Positions 20,471 through 33,299 of a stretch of DNA of 64,000 nt are shown one piece after another. The position numbers and the translations under genes were made by a program. The notes under the pieces are model-generated. The model made no database searches, was not told the DNA's origin, and saw only the letters and a list, made by a program, of their open reading frames with translations. Source of the stretch: Sipunculus nudus (taxonomy: Eukaryota; Annelida; Sipuncula; Golfingiida; Sipunculidae); contig CM049316.1 of NCBI GenBank assembly GCA_026874595.1, forward strand, positions 56,553,676 through 56,617,675, written 5' to 3'. How positions within the stretch are numbered: position 1 is the stretch's first letter; every line of letters starts with the position of its first letter.

Positions 20471-22685
20471 CGGACCAGCGGGATCTGGGTGCATTAACGA
20501 CGAATTAACTTTTGAGAAATATAACCTTTTTTCTAAATTTAAATAATTTTTAATCAAAATGGACAGGGATTTAAAACAAAATAGGCACACCCATTGGCGG
20601 CGAAACAGCATTTTTGCTGTTATTTATTGGTCAATGCTTACTTAAAAAAATAAAAATATATTTACTTTGCAATATTTTATTTTGCAACCAACTAACCAAT
20701 CTAGGGGGGGGGGGGGGGTCAGCTGCCTTTGAAAGTGATATTGTTATGATATGCAATAGATTAATATGCTCATTATTGATATTTATAATCCTAGTAAAAA
20801 GATAAAAAAAAACATATTATGTACCATGGATATTTTATGAATGTTATACATACTTGACAATGTTAACACAGTTTGTCATAGTTATAATTAGATGTTATAT
20901 ATTTGTATATACATTTTTATGCTACTTTTATATAACTGTATGAATAATCCATCTAAAATAAATATATAAATTTGATGATATTATATGCAAATTGTCAATG
21001 TTGTTTATATCTGTTTATACCAAACAAATTCAATATAATATATATTTTAAAGATTCATAAACGTTGATTTTTTTCCTTGCTTAAGGAGATGTATTTTGTT
21101 CTAATGTACTATGATATTATATATATATATATATATCTTATGAATCTTTCTCCCTATATAGTTTTCAGAATATGTCTTAATAATTGTCATTGAGCTGGAG
21201 CTAAAATTTTAACACCGCGGAGATAATGTTATTACGTGCAATAGATTAATATATTTATTGTATGTTTAGTATTGTTAACATTAATTGTAAAACATCTTTA
21301 TGACAGAATGAACTTCAATAGGACAGAGAGAAGAGAAAAAACATTCATGGTTATTAATTAGCTGTGGGACTCGGTTTCGGGTATTGTTTATGATTAGATG
21401 ATTAGTAGTCAGATGGAACATAGAAGCTAAACTGATGCTGAGCTGTTCATTGATTGCTTTTGTATATAATAATAGTAAAGATATGACAGAATTGACCTAT
21501 CCACCACAGCCCAAATGCTCCGCCCTTTTAACCTAATTATTATAAAACGCTCCTATACAGAAGGTCTTCCATTCCCACGGTAGCGAGAGTTGTTTACAAC
21601 ATTATATAATGACTAACAAAGGTCGATGACGTATATGAAGTCGCACTGACTGACGTCATCAACTGGTATCGCTGTTCTCCATTGTTGAATATATCGCAAT
21701 CATTGTGAACTGCCTTGTAATATTTTGGATTATTTGACTAATACGAATTACGTGCCAGATAAGGCATTATTATATACTCGGTAGTATAAGGGATTGCTCC
21801 TGCAACATATGGCCTAGAACTTAAATGCTGTCTCCTTTGTATAAAAAAATATCCTGGAAAACATGCCGACATGGGTACTGGTACAATCTACACGTGTTCT
21901 GTTTGGCAGAGCTCTGCCAAATTATGCAAATTTTGTTTTTGTCAGGTCAATTGCAGATTAATGGATGTTAAATATGTGTATAAATGTGGAAGTGCGTTTA
22001 TACAAGCACAGATATGAATACAATGGAAAATTATTTTGAGAATTCATTGTGTCTGTTCGAACTGACAGTGAGTTCAGTACACGAGTGTAGGAAGGTAGAA
22101 ATAATATCTGGTTATTGGATCAACTTGTCTCAGTAACAAAGGCGAATAAATTTAAGATTGTCGCTAGAAATAATTATATGGCATCAGCTAGGGAAAATCA
22201 GAAATATTTTGGTAGACATACAGGAGGGCTCACACCATATTTGGCTGTATAACAAGGTGTGACGTCACAGCAGGTCTTGAGCGAAGCCGAACCTATAGGA
22301 ATAAATTATATTTTCATATTTGTGTTGGTTGCTCATACGAAGCAGCATACATGTGATGTTTGATTCTGGGCATTGAGTTGGTTGTTTATACAAAGCAAAA
22401 TACCTGTAGTGTTTAATTTTGAGCATTTAGTTGGTTGTTTAAAACATGAACCGGGAGGTGTTCTATTACGTTGAATGTTGTGTTTGACTGTTTGGTAAAG
22501 AATCTTTAGTGATACTTGTATTTCTTCATTTGCTTTTTTTCTGGTGTTCTGTATGCAAGAGAGTAGATATCTGGTATTAAGCAAACCTGATCAAAACTTT
22601 TCTAATAGACGCCCCCCCCCCCCCCCGCCTCTATTTTTTTCTCTCTTATCTAATTCTTAATTAAATATGTACATCTGCAGAGTTC
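20471..22685. other. Intergenic, no gene recognised
   Basis: Contains a G-run at 20704-20718, a short (TA)n at about 21119-21135 and a C-run at about 22612-22626. A segment near 21780-21900 (gctcctgcaacatatggcc, gggtactggtacaatct) resembles 37445-37535 and is a dispersed repeat. No supported ORF. Confidence 0.5.
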
Positions 22686-22689
22686 CATT

Positions 22690-23020
22690 ACGGTTTGGGA
22701 CTACGTGGAGGGGCGGTAGCAATCGCTTCCTATCAGGTTATTTTTGTATCCTCCTGTCACCCAGGCCCGGTGTCTACCGCACCTGCGGGTCTTTGGTGTG
22801 TAATCATCCCAAAGTTGAGTCATAACACCGAGGAACTCCCAAAGACGCACTCTTTTGTGAGTGATGCACGGCTGTGGGGCACAGCCATCCCATAAAGCCT
22901 GCAGAGCGCTTTCCCTGGGTGGGGGTCGACCTTGAAAGTCTCACTGGCTCGGCTGAGATTTGAACTCACGACCTCCCGGTTTTGAGTCCTGTACTCAACC
23001 TCTGAGCCACAGGAGCCGGT
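22690..23020 (-). mobile_element. tRNA-derived SINE
   Basis: Read on the minus strand, the right end begins ggctcctgtggctcagaggt (A-box-like) and continues to gtgagttcaaatctcagcc (B-box-like), the internal polymerase III promoter of a tRNA-derived SINE. The body extends leftward to about 22690. Not a real tRNA gene: no cloverleaf of normal length. Confidence 0.65.
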
Positions 23021-23384
23021 CTTAGAAGCCCTTTCTATTGTGATTATAACACCATATGGGCTCCGAAAGGGGTATTAGCATGCTGCCTTAGTCCCGTCAT
23101 CACAAAAAGCCACAATGATACAAGCCTGGCAATTATCCTAGAACAGATAATGTACTGGCATTGGTGACAGCTTTGCAGTATAGGGTACACATGCTAGCAT
23201 ATCCTTTATCTACCTAATAAAAATATTTTTAACTAGAATACGGGAACATGTAATAGCGACTACATGTATCCGCCGAAATCAGAGTGGTATGGATGAAGTG
23301 AGAATGGATTGAGTGGTCAGAGGAAATAGAGTGAGATGTGTTGCATTATTGTTGGGGTGGGAAAGGCGACAATTAGGGTAAGGG

Positions 23385-24210
23385 TTAGGCCGATATGTCA
23401 AACCAGTCCTGAGATATTAGCATGGATGTCTGCCATGTAAACATGATCGTAGGTGGCGCTATCTGTCATTTAAACGAGAAAGTTATCAAAGATTTATACA
23501 CAACGAAAATTTCAGGTGGATAAGTCAAACAAATGCAGAGATATGAGTTTTTTTCCCCAAGGGAAAAGAACAGGTTGGCATCATGCAAAAATGGTTGAAG
23601 GTTGGGCCACCAAACAATAAGCTGCAGAGCTTTGTAAGATATATACTCATGTAAAATTCCCGGCCGAGATGTCTATATGACCAGTCCTGAGATATTAGCA
23701 TGGATGCCTGCCTTGTAAACGTATTAAAAGGTGGCACCACCTGCCGGCTCAACGAAAAATCTATCCAAGATGTATACACATGCAATTTTTAAGGCGGATA
23801 AGTCAAACCAGAGCCGAGATATGAGTGATTTTTACCCTAGGAAAACAGATGACACCATGCAAAAATAGTTGCAGATGACGCTACCAGTTTTATGTATGAT
23901 AAAGGGCTATGTAAGATCTGTTCACATGCAAATTTCAGGCCAGTCAAATCAGTCTTGATATATTAGCATGGGTGTTTTCAGCGAAAACGTGATTGTAGGT
24001 GGCGCCACCTGTCATATAAACGAGAAATCTATCCATGATGTCTATATGTGCAAAGTTTCCGGGGGAATAAGTATAACCACTGTAGAGATATGAGTGATTT
24101 TAACCCAAGGAAGACGAACAGATGGACGCTTTGCAAAAACAGTTGTAGATGCCGCCACCAGCTATCCAAAAACTATGGTAGTGCACAATTTTCAGCCCTA
24201 TTGGTCAAAC
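23385..24210 (+). repeat. Tandem-unit repeat related to family A
   Basis: Several diverged units carry cagtcctgagatattagcat, ggtggcgccacctgtcatat and cgagaaatctatcc. Motifs gagatatgagtgattttac and ggtggcgccacc link it to the repeat inserted in gag (5430-7145). No coding capacity. Confidence 0.6.
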
Positions 24211-24314
24211 GAGCTTATAAGATATGTGGGTTTATGTGTGAAACAGACGCACAGATTGACGCTCTTAAGACAGGGGAGGTCATCAGTCATACTTATGCAA
24301 GTTACCGTGTGCAC

Positions 24315-24790
24315 ATAATGACATTTCATGACTATCATCAATAATAAGTGCAAATATCAGATGTGTGAATAAAAAAAATATGTTGGTCAAGGTCCATGTC
24401 CTTCGACATGGTGACATATTCTATGGTTAGCTTCATATTCGCCGGGTAAAAGTCTCGCGACTTTGACTTTTTCAGTGTTTCTCGATGATTCAATTTTAGC
24501 GATCACAACATGTAGTAAACTTCATAGAATATATTCTTTATTGCATGAAATATGTAATACATTCGCAAAAATCTTTACAATTTGTGTAGGATCTAGGGAA
24601 AATCGAGCGAGTGGAAATTCTTGTTCATTTTAGGCAGATAATGTTAAATATCTTAGATTATTCATAATATCAACATTTGACTTATGGATAACATAAAAGA
24701 TGCGCCCATATAAATAATGTCAACACTTTGCCTTGCGACCTTACAAGTACAGAAATATATACAAGATGTTGAGGCAGAGTATAAAATAAT
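24315..24790 (+). repeat. Dispersed repeat, copy 1
   Basis: Collinear with 51930-52345: shared blocks include gtgcaaatatcagatgtgtgaa, ggtcaaggtccatgtccttc and tgccttgcgaccttacaag. About 80% similar by eye. Confidence 0.6.
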
Positions 24791-26295
24791 TTTAACCTGT
24801 TTAGTGGGGCCATTTTATTCACGATGGATAAATTTTCGCGATGAAGTCCATTTCTCGAATATTGCTAATTTTAAACCCTCGCGAACAAAATCCGACCACA
24901 GTATTATCTCACACTTGACAACCCAAAGGTACCTGCTCGTCGACACAATGTCTCTTAGGCACTTGGTAGACAGTACGGCGATAGGATGAAAAGACTAGGC
25001 CATTTGATGCAATGGTTAAAACTTTTAACTCATCACACTAACAGAGCCATCAAACTTGCTCTTGCCGTGTCACATCGATTAGAACGTACTACCACCTCGC
25101 GGCAAATGATATAACTACCGGAACATTATGGCCCTCTGGCCGACTAATTCATCGACTTGTGAGGTCCACCGGTCATGGGACGGTCAGCGCCACATATCAC
25201 CGTCTTGCTGAACTTATGTCTTTTCCAGAGACGTCAGCAGTAATTGGCGGTCTTTCCCAGATATAAAAAAAAAACAGCATGGTTCATTCAGTCATCGCCT
25301 ATTGCGGGCTTTTAGTTGGCTACTAAAATCCCATTTAAACAGTCTTAACATTTGTAAGCCCTCGCATATGTTGAGATTCATGTTACCGTTTATCAGACCA
25401 TCGCTGTTCAAAAATGGTCTATATAAACAAAATGTAGCAAAACTCGGGCTCAGGCCAGTCAGCGTGAGATATTCAAGTTTACACGCGACGAACGCAGTCA
25501 AAATGTAATATATGTACCCGCTGGCTGAAACAATCACAACCTATCGTTACAAAATCGTTGCAGTATAGTGTCTACAACACACTTACATTAGGCCCATTGG
25601 CCGTAATGTTCGTCCAGCAGAGATATATCACGCGACATGAAGGTCCATGTATGGACTACCTGAATACATGATATTGGTGCGAATTTTACCAAGCGCATCG
25701 AGCTGCCTATTGCCTGTTGGACCGCTGTTGGCGTTTTCATATCAACGATGCAGTTCATACAAGGCGTGACGGCCTGATATGCAAATACGGGGAATTGTCA
25801 TGTCCTCAAAGAGTCTAGCCACCAAGGGTGACTATAAAATATTAGATACATCTGAGAGTACATTTTTGAAACAGTCATCCGTTAACGGTGTCAGACGTTT
25901 CGTCGCTGCCGGCGGCTAAAAAGAGCCTTGTGTCGCCCTAAAATGCCAATATCAAGGATTCACCTAGCTACAGGACTGTATACATAACGCAAACAATGCT
26001 ATTTGTTCTTTCTTGTTTGTGTTACAGCTCCTAAGGTGGAGAGTTCACCCTCTAAAGCTTAGTCAGAGTGGTTCAGACCATGATGTTCGACGTTCAGTGA
26101 GAAGACATGCTACAACCCCTACATATTACGCATAATACAGTTGTGTTGACCCAGTTGAGATATAAATTGTAACTTAAATGTTCAGAATGTATGAAAATAT
26201 TGGCACTTAATTACTCTCAAGTAAACCAGACAATGGCTGCCTCCATCGGCTCTTGTTTACAGCCTGGCAAGACTTGCTTGGAAGGCTAAGGAGGG
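24791..26295. other. Intergenic, no gene recognised
   Basis: Mixed-composition sequence, less AT-rich than its surroundings; no domain recognised in any short frame. Confidence 0.5.
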
Positions 26296-26299
26296 TGTA

Positions 26300-26545
26300 T
26301 CCATGGGCGATTTATGAGGGAACCACCATATTTGGGTGTTTTTAGGTAATTTGCATAGATCCCCCTGTTAATTCGCATGTGATTCCCTTTTTGGGTTGTG
26401 GTCCAATAAGAGGGGAAACTCTCACCAACAGGTGTTCGGACTCCATTCCTGAATTGAGTCTGAATGTTCGGGCGAGGATTCAACCTACGGACTTCAAAGG
26501 GCTTTGTGATAAGAGCTGGGTTATGTCTATCAGTACATGGAGTCA
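26300..26545 (-). mobile_element. Probable tRNA-derived SINE
   Basis: On the minus strand the sequence from 26545 reads actgatagacataacccagc then gtaggttgaatcctcg, resembling A and B boxes. The rest continues to about 26300. Weaker than the other SINE calls. Confidence 0.4.
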
Positions 26546-27932
26546 CATTTTATTTCAGACATTTTAGTAGCAAATGTAGCCTAAATACTGAAGCTCAGGA
26601 AGGCTATAGGATGTTGAAATGCAGATTATAAGCTTGCGGGGCCCTTCTGTTTGGCCGTTTCTTATTTAATCTGCACACTGTCATTGAATATACGAGGATA
26701 CGTAAAGTGGAGGGTCGACATGCGTAATTTAATCAGAAACTTTTTTTGCAAATGACAAGTTTGATATTTAGTAATAATGTAAATCACTGCCACACTTAAA
26801 CATGATTTCGCATTTTTATATTCACAAAAACTATATTTTCTGGTAGATTACTTTCACCATTATCGAGCAGAATAAACCATGACTCCAATGCGCGATAATA
26901 AAGGACAACTATAATGACCTAAAATACAACTTTCTAAAGAATACCATATAAAAATAAAACGGTGACTTTAAACTTAAATTTCTTCAATTATCTAAAGACA
27001 GGAACCTTCAAAGCAAAGTCTCAAATTTATACAACATTATATATAAATACTTCAATTCATTCTCCTGTCAAAAAAAAATATTCCCAACATGTAATCAGTA
27101 ACGAATTGATTTTCCGTGCAATGTTACAAACGTAAATTATAATGTCAATTCTTTTTAATGTACTTGTATCCTGTAAAAGAAACCTGTGAACGTCTGCCAG
27201 CTATTTCCAAATTCGTGTCATCAAACATGTCGTGTGCTTTATGTAAGAACAATGACCCTGATTGGTTTCCTGTGAATGGAGGATAGCCTATCGACCTTGA
27301 CATCTACACTTTCAGCAAACACAATTGTTGGTTCTGTAATTCATAGAAATCGGTTTTCATTACACTAATTACAATACACGTTGAAGTTCTTAAATAATTC
27401 TTAAAGGGGCCAAATCACCTATAAAGCATGTTGAGTTAACACGCAAAAATAGCTTCTTCCCTTTAAAATTAGTCTGTACCTGTCAAAATATTGCCTTGAA
27501 ACCGTTTGCTTACTCCTGTAAACAAGTGTTAAAAACAGTGGACCGGGCGCGATCGTAGGTGTCAACTTAAACACCGTGCGTGGGGCCGTAAGCAGCACGG
27601 GGCCACAACACGTGTCAACCAAGAGATGCTATAACTGACTTGGCCAAAAAATATATAATACATGTTCCTGAAGGCCAAAGCAGCGCGAATTGCCCCTCTT
27701 AATCGGACTTCCGGTCAACAGAAGTTATGGTAAACAGGCACACGTGGACTGAGTTTACCAACACGCAGAGCCATAGCAAGGAGTTAAACAGCCGTATGCG
27801 AGGAAATGAGACTGTGTGCTGGGATGGTTTTGCTGGGAAACTTTTGTTTAAAGCAAAACTTACCTGATAGTATGAAAGAATAGGCATACTATTGCTCCTG
27901 AATATGTCCCTTTAATACACAGCATCGCAAAT

Positions 27933-27993
<61 letters not shown>

Positions 27994-28310
27994 TTTTCTT
28001 TAGTCTGCTAGACTCGAAATTTCTGGACTTTTGCGTGAAAGATATGTCCGCCGTTTTTGTGGTATGATAAATATTTACGCATATTTTAAATATGTAAATG
28101 TACATCATGAGACAGAGACAGTAATGCTCAACATTTATTCATATATTGTGTTATATTATTGTTTTATTAATATGTTTTAACGGATCATTTGAATTTAAAA
28201 CATGTAATGGTTGGTTGACACAATCAATGGAATCAGATACGCGTTGATGGCTTCAATCGAGAAAATGTTTCTTTTTTTCACGATGCAGGGTTGTAAATAC
28301 CGTAACAAGA
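26546..28310. other. Intergenic, no gene recognised
   Basis: AT-rich with a (TA)n tract at 27935-27991. No supported ORF or RNA gene. Confidence 0.5.
27935..27991. repeat. (TA)n microsatellite
   Basis: Pure TA for about 57 bp. Confidence 0.95.
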
Positions 28311-28690
28311 GTGATGACCTGGAAACATAAATCTATAGTTTTGGCAGTGTAGTCCCCATCCCGATGCACACGTATGTTCCTTAATCACCTAACGCTTTTA
28401 TCAATGATCTTGATGATACTCCTGAGAAAAACAGTAAAAGCTATACGGGTCACATTAAAATAGATTTATTGAAAACATTGGAAACAAATACAAAAAAGCA
28501 AAGCCAAGACCTCTTGTATCTTGCCTCATAAATCAATAGTCATGGCAGTAAAGTGCTTAGACATATGCTTCTTAATTTCTTGATGTTGTTATCAACAATC
28601 TAAATTACACGCCCGAAGACTCGGCAAGCCCTAACTATACTTGGTCACATTTAATAGATATACTGAACGCAGCATGTGTACAAGTATAGG
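28310..28690 (+). repeat. Diverged tandem duplication (~185 bp unit)
   Basis: Two similar halves: each has (a/t)agt(t/c)(a/t)tggcagt, then a stretch around atcaa(t/c)(g/a)atct and a later (g)gtcacatt(a/t)aa. Strongly diverged, so the call is tentative. Confidence 0.4.
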
Positions 28691-29567
28691 AACTTGGGCC
28701 TTTATTTTAACCATACACGAGTATTTGATCACTAACTAACACTCTGCAATGAAGCATAACTCAGCGACCACCAGTGGCGGAGAACACAACAGTTGGTGAG
28801 ATCATGGACTGTGACCGGTGTAGATAAGACATCTGACCACACGTAGTTTATTACGCTATCCATAATCAAAACTTTTTGAACTACGTGATATTCGCTCACA
28901 TGAAGAAAGCCCCCTTCCGTTCGATGATAAGTTCCCCGATCGATAACTTGTAAATTTGGACAGAATATGATCCTACTACAAACATCCAAAATTTATGTGG
29001 CATTTAAGGAAATTAAAAAGAACATTGCAACATGCTCCGCAAAATAATATTTTTCTTGTATTTCCGGGAGACTCTGATCGTCGCACCATCATGTTTTGTA
29101 ACTGCGTGAAACAAACACGTCGTTACGTGCTGCATCCTAGACAAACGCGTCAAAACTTGGGACTCCTTGAATACATGGACACAACACATGCTTATTAATT
29201 TTAACACAATAGGTTGACGTAATAGGGGTGAAAACAAAATGTTTCAATCTCATAAAGGGCCAAATTAGAGCGACATTGTATCGCCCAGCAAGGTCCTTCG
29301 AATTGTGTCCATCTACAAAGAAATCACACGGGAACGTTCAAGGTACACGCACAGTGTTCAAGCAAATATCTTTTTCTCTGTCCCAGGACGACCTCACATT
29401 TTGGCAGTTCATGATCGTTTAATTCATGTTTACACATGATGACAAAATATTATACCAAGATAATTAATACCGATCAAGGGAACTACATGGTTACAGTTAT
29501 ACGTGTCATCCTCATGGAGCCAGGTATGCTGACTGTTGTTCAGATTTCATAGTTCGACAATAAGAAA
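28690..29567. other. Upstream of NXPE-like gene
   Basis: Non-repetitive sequence. Short frames on both strands show no family I recognise. It probably contains the promoter and 5' UTR of the gene at 29568, but no motif can be fixed. Confidence 0.4.
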
Positions 29568-31199
29568 ATGGGCGATTCCGGAAAATCACTCTACAACAAC
29601 TATATCAGTTGTCTTGGCAGGAAAACAAATAAAGTAGCCAGTGGTAAAAGCACAAAGCTTATTTTCGCTTTTATTGTCATTTCAATAAGTTTTGTTTATA
29701 TTTATCTTAATTATTTTCAAGGGGCATTTCATCTTGAGTTTTACATTTCTCAGATTAAACTTTTTCCTCCATTTACCGGTTCTAAGGACCTGACGCAAAA
29801 GATTGTGGATTTCAAAAATGTCTTCGGTGATCAAATGTGTGCTCCACCTGACGGACAAAACGAGTTACGTCAGTTACGGCATTATTGGTCCTGGTACTTC
29901 AACAAAACTGGGAATGTAATGAAAATTCCATATAATACCAGCAATTTAGGTTTTAAGTATGATATTGATGGTATATCATCGCTAGGAACAGACCAATTAT
30001 TTTTGCTCTTGAACTTAAGGGAATCGTACCAAGAAAATGCAACTTTTGGTGGTGCCAGTTTCAGGGCGACAGTGACATCGCAGAGCAAAGGCGCCAAACA
30101 CCTCAAGATGTGTCACGTGACTGATTATTTCACAGGAAGTTATCATATCTGCTGCCCTCTTATGCCTGGCGCGTGCAACATTATAGAAGTGTTGCTCATG
30201 TATACAAATTTCGAAGCCTATTCCGATAATCTGCATACTTCGCCACTGCTAAGAAAACTATGGTCCATTGATCACTGTTCCAAAAACAAGATACCGTCAG
30301 TTTCCAAATATAATTCAATATACGTAGATAATAGCAGTACTACGAATGTTGACAAGCACAACAACGCAGTGTCTAAATCAAACATCTATGAAAATGAAAG
30401 AGAGGACGGAAATATCACAGGTTATCAAATATGCAGCAATGCTCCAAATGCGGACAATCCGGGTCACTGGGTACAAATATCAGGGCAGTGGAGGTGGTTA
30501 CATGACCAAAATGGAAGTTGTCTCATGAAAATGATTTCCTCTCAAAATCTTACCAAGTGTCTTATGGGTATGACGTCACTGAACTTGTTCGGGGCATCGC
30601 ACATGCGCTATAATTTTGATTATCTTGTAGCTCATCTGCCAGGAACATGGCCAAAACTTGATCGAAAACACGGGAGCACGAAATTTGGTCACGTAAACTT
30701 TCATAGTGTACACTACGCCCAAGACTTAGCAAAAGTGTTACGTGAAATGCAGACAAGTTATAAAGGGAAAAACATCACCAACTCCGATGTTGTTGTCATA
30801 CAAACAGGTGCCTGGGATATTGCATTTAAGAAATTTTCAGATTTCTTGCTAAAAAAGCTGCCAATGGCTTTACGCAGCTTGGCGAATCTGCGTAAAGCAT
30901 TGGTTAAAGCTCGCATTGTGTGGGTAAATGTTATAGCCTATCCGCAAAACAAGCATCATAATCGTGGCAAAAGAAACAATTTCTCGATTGCATCCATGAA
31001 CGCGTATCTAAGGCCTTTAATGAAGAAGTTGGGTGTGGTTTACTCCGATGTTTTTCAGGTTACGATGCCACGGAACTTTGACACGGTGTTAGGTACTCAT
31101 TACATATGTCCAAACACAATCACAAATCCGGAGGTAGGCTACGTGGGTCTACATGCCCTTCATTTAACATTCGGACAACTTTGTCGGCACTACCTATGA
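29568..31199 (+). CDS. NXPE-/SGNH-esterase-like type II membrane protein
   Basis: 543 residues in one uninterrupted exon; ATG in context aagaaaATGGG. A single hydrophobic segment (residues about 31-49, LIFAFIVISISFVYIYL) follows a short basic cytoplasmic tail, so the protein is predicted to be a Golgi or cell-surface type II membrane protein. Residues about 155-218 resemble the Ig/filamin-like module of NXPE proteins (GGASFRATVTSQSKGA, cysteine-rich CHVTDYFTGSYHICCPL). The C-terminal half carries SGNH-like blocks: GHWVQISGQWRWL, LFGASHMRYNFDYL (nucleophile-like Ser, about residue 343), VVVIQTGAWDIAF (about 410) and GLHALHLTFGQLC near the end with a candidate catalytic His. Several N-x-S/T sites. 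NXPE/PC-esterase relatives act on glycans or are of unknown function; substrate not predictable. Family call good, exact subfamily uncertain. Confidence 0.8.
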   Translation: MGDSGKSLYNNYISCLGRKTNKVASGKSTKLIFAFIVISISFVYIYLNYFQGAFHLEFYISQIKLFPPFTGSKDLTQKIVDFKNVFGDQMCAPPDGQNELRQLRHYWSWYFNKTGNVMKIPYNTSNLGFKYDIDGISSLGTDQLFLLLNLRESYQENATFGGASFRATVTSQSKGAKHLKMCHVTDYFTGSYHICCPLMPGACNIIEVLLMYTNFEAYSDNLHTSPLLRKLWSIDHCSKNKIPSVSKYNSIYVDNSSTTNVDKHNNAVSKSNIYENEREDGNITGYQICSNAPNADNPGHWVQISGQWRWLHDQNGSCLMKMISSQNLTKCLMGMTSLNLFGASHMRYNFDYLVAHLPGTWPKLDRKHGSTKFGHVNFHSVHYAQDLAKVLREMQTSYKGKNITNSDVVVIQTGAWDIAFKKFSDFLLKKLPMALRSLANLRKALVKARIVWVNVIAYPQNKHHNRGKRNNFSIASMNAYLRPLMKKLGVVYSDVFQVTMPRNFDTVLGTHYICPNTITNPEVGYVGLHALHLTFGQLCRHYL

Positions 31200-31204
31200 A
31201 ATTT

Positions 31205-31445
31205 TTATTAAATATATACTCTATATATTCTACATGAATTGTACAACTAGTTATAATTACAAAAGCAAGACACACTTCATTGATCAGATCGTGGCGTTCG
31301 GTAATGTGATTGGGTCTAGGGAACCGTAGGATCCGGAGAAAACAACCGACCTTAGACGAACAATTACGACCCATTCCCTTAGCTTCGCCGGGGATCGAAC
31401 TTTGGTCGCCAGTGGAGAATGTTAAGCGTTTTGCCAATCAACCCC
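31205..31445 (-). mobile_element. tRNA-derived SINE abutting the NXPE-like stop codon
   Basis: Minus strand: head ggttgattggcaaaacgctt (A-box-like) then aaagttcgatccccggcg (B box), body with ggttgttttctccggatcct, and tail actagttgtacaattcatgt at about 31235-31250. Same family as 50440-50655. The tail ends within ~40 bp of the NXPE-like stop codon. Confidence 0.7.
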
Positions 31446-33295
31446 TCACTTGCCTATGTAATATTGTTATTGCATGGTACATATCTACGTTCCTTGTATT
31501 CATTTCTCAGTATTCCTTTCGGACCGTGATTCAACGTTATTCAACGGTGATAAATTGTGTTTGACGGTAAGAAACCGATATTTAATTTAGTCTTATACAT
31601 CGAAAATCATTTAGGACTGTTCAAAGGCCTTATTACATCATGCAATTGTATTTTGTAAAGAAATTATGCGGATGTGAAAAGAAACATATGGTTTGTCTTA
31701 GTGAGGGGTGGCCTGTGTACAATTAAATGCATTAGTTATTTTCTCTATAATTTTAAGACGTTCCAGACTTGATTATCATAAAGTAATATACATTTGGGTG
31801 GTGTACATCACATAATAAAATCATAGTCTTCAGTACTGGCATTTCTTTGAACAGCTTCAGTTTTACGCCGTTTAACGATTTCTTCTGGATACTTCTACAA
31901 TAATCCAAACATTGATAAAAAGAAACATTACTTTTATATTAATTATATTTTACAGACTCACATGGAAAAAAATGCAACTATCGGAATTAAGTCTCATCAG
32001 AGCACTATATTGCATTGACATTTCCAGTTTGGCCTTATATAATACTCTACGTGCGTCATCATTTTCAACCCACTCACAGACTTTACGCAGTGCTTGTAAT
32101 TTATTATTAAAGAGTGAGTATGAAATTTTTATGCATATTCCGCGCTTCCAGGAAATTCACTTAAAAATAATAAAGGACTTATACGATGTATTATGTGATT
32201 ACAATATATTTTAACCCTACACAATGGATTACGTTAAAAGATTCAAGCTAACTACAGCCGCAACCCTCAGAACGTAATACAACAAATGGAAGGAAAATAA
32301 AGCAACCATTTTCCTATATGTCTTAAATAAGTTTTATCTTGAAATTATGCCCATTTCCCACATAAAGCAGTGTGAAGGAAAGAGAATGGTGCTGATTTAT
32401 AAAAATTGTTTTCAATGGCAAATTTATTGTTTAAACCATGCAAATTCTTTTATACTATTTTAAAAGATTTATATTAAACAATACATATAACAATGTTCCC
32501 TATGAAAACTATGCAATTCAGAATAACAGTTCATTTGTAGCTATACGGCGTTACACCTATCTATCACCTTCTGTTTTAACATTGTTCAGCGATATTCTCC
32601 ACCGTTAACAGTGAACTCAAGTGACGGGGTTCATATATAACGGCGTGGACAAACAGATATAATATTTATTCCAAGACAACTTATTATTCCTACAACCTTT
32701 AAGGGACAGCCCATATAGGTCATTGATTATACTACTTTTAATGAATTTGGCCCTTGGTCTGTGGCGGCTTTTAGGGCGCCCCCCCCCCCCTCCTTCTTGA
32801 GCTGCAACATATCTCAGTTATCTATTTGTTTTTCAATTATTCGTGATTAATTATCGATTTTAAATAAAATTCGTTATTTCCTAGCAATTACATAATTAAT
32901 TTATCCACTATTTCTTACATTCGAATTCATAAGTTGAGGATATTAATAAACAGCCCTTCAATCCAAATGTTCCTATAGTGCCGGAGGGAGTCTTCCCATT
33001 ATTGCACTCTGCCGATAACCAACCCCCATTCGCCTTTGACTGAAGCGCGGCCTTCCCTGTCGCCTCGACACTCTAACTCACGACATGTGCTCAGCATAGT
33101 CCTGTGATCTCCCCAAACACAAAAACGATCAGTCATATGCTGATACGTGGCAAGTTATGAACGTAGATGCGCAGTTCCGCCATCCAAATATCCACATTTT
33201 TGGACAGTACATGTTTTTTTTCCATTTTTTAAAAGAAATTTAAATAATATAGCCGGGAACACGGGTTCCCGCACCCATTGAGATTTGACTACGAT
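31446..33295. other. Intergenic, no gene recognised
   Basis: AT-rich; a C-run at about 32778-32790. A 100-codon frame at 31912-32214 shows no recognisable domain and is not called. Confidence 0.5.
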
Positions 33296-33299
33296 ATAC

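Noticed and set aside
22948-23020. Possible tRNA gene
   Set aside because: A and B boxes are present but the cloverleaf is imperfect and the sequence continues as a SINE body.
24717-24989. 90-codon frame
   Set aside because: Runs through the dispersed repeat shared with 51930-52345, where the frame is not conserved.
31912-32214. 100-codon frame downstream of the NXPE-like gene
   Set aside because: AT-rich, no recognisable motif, no start context or supporting exon.
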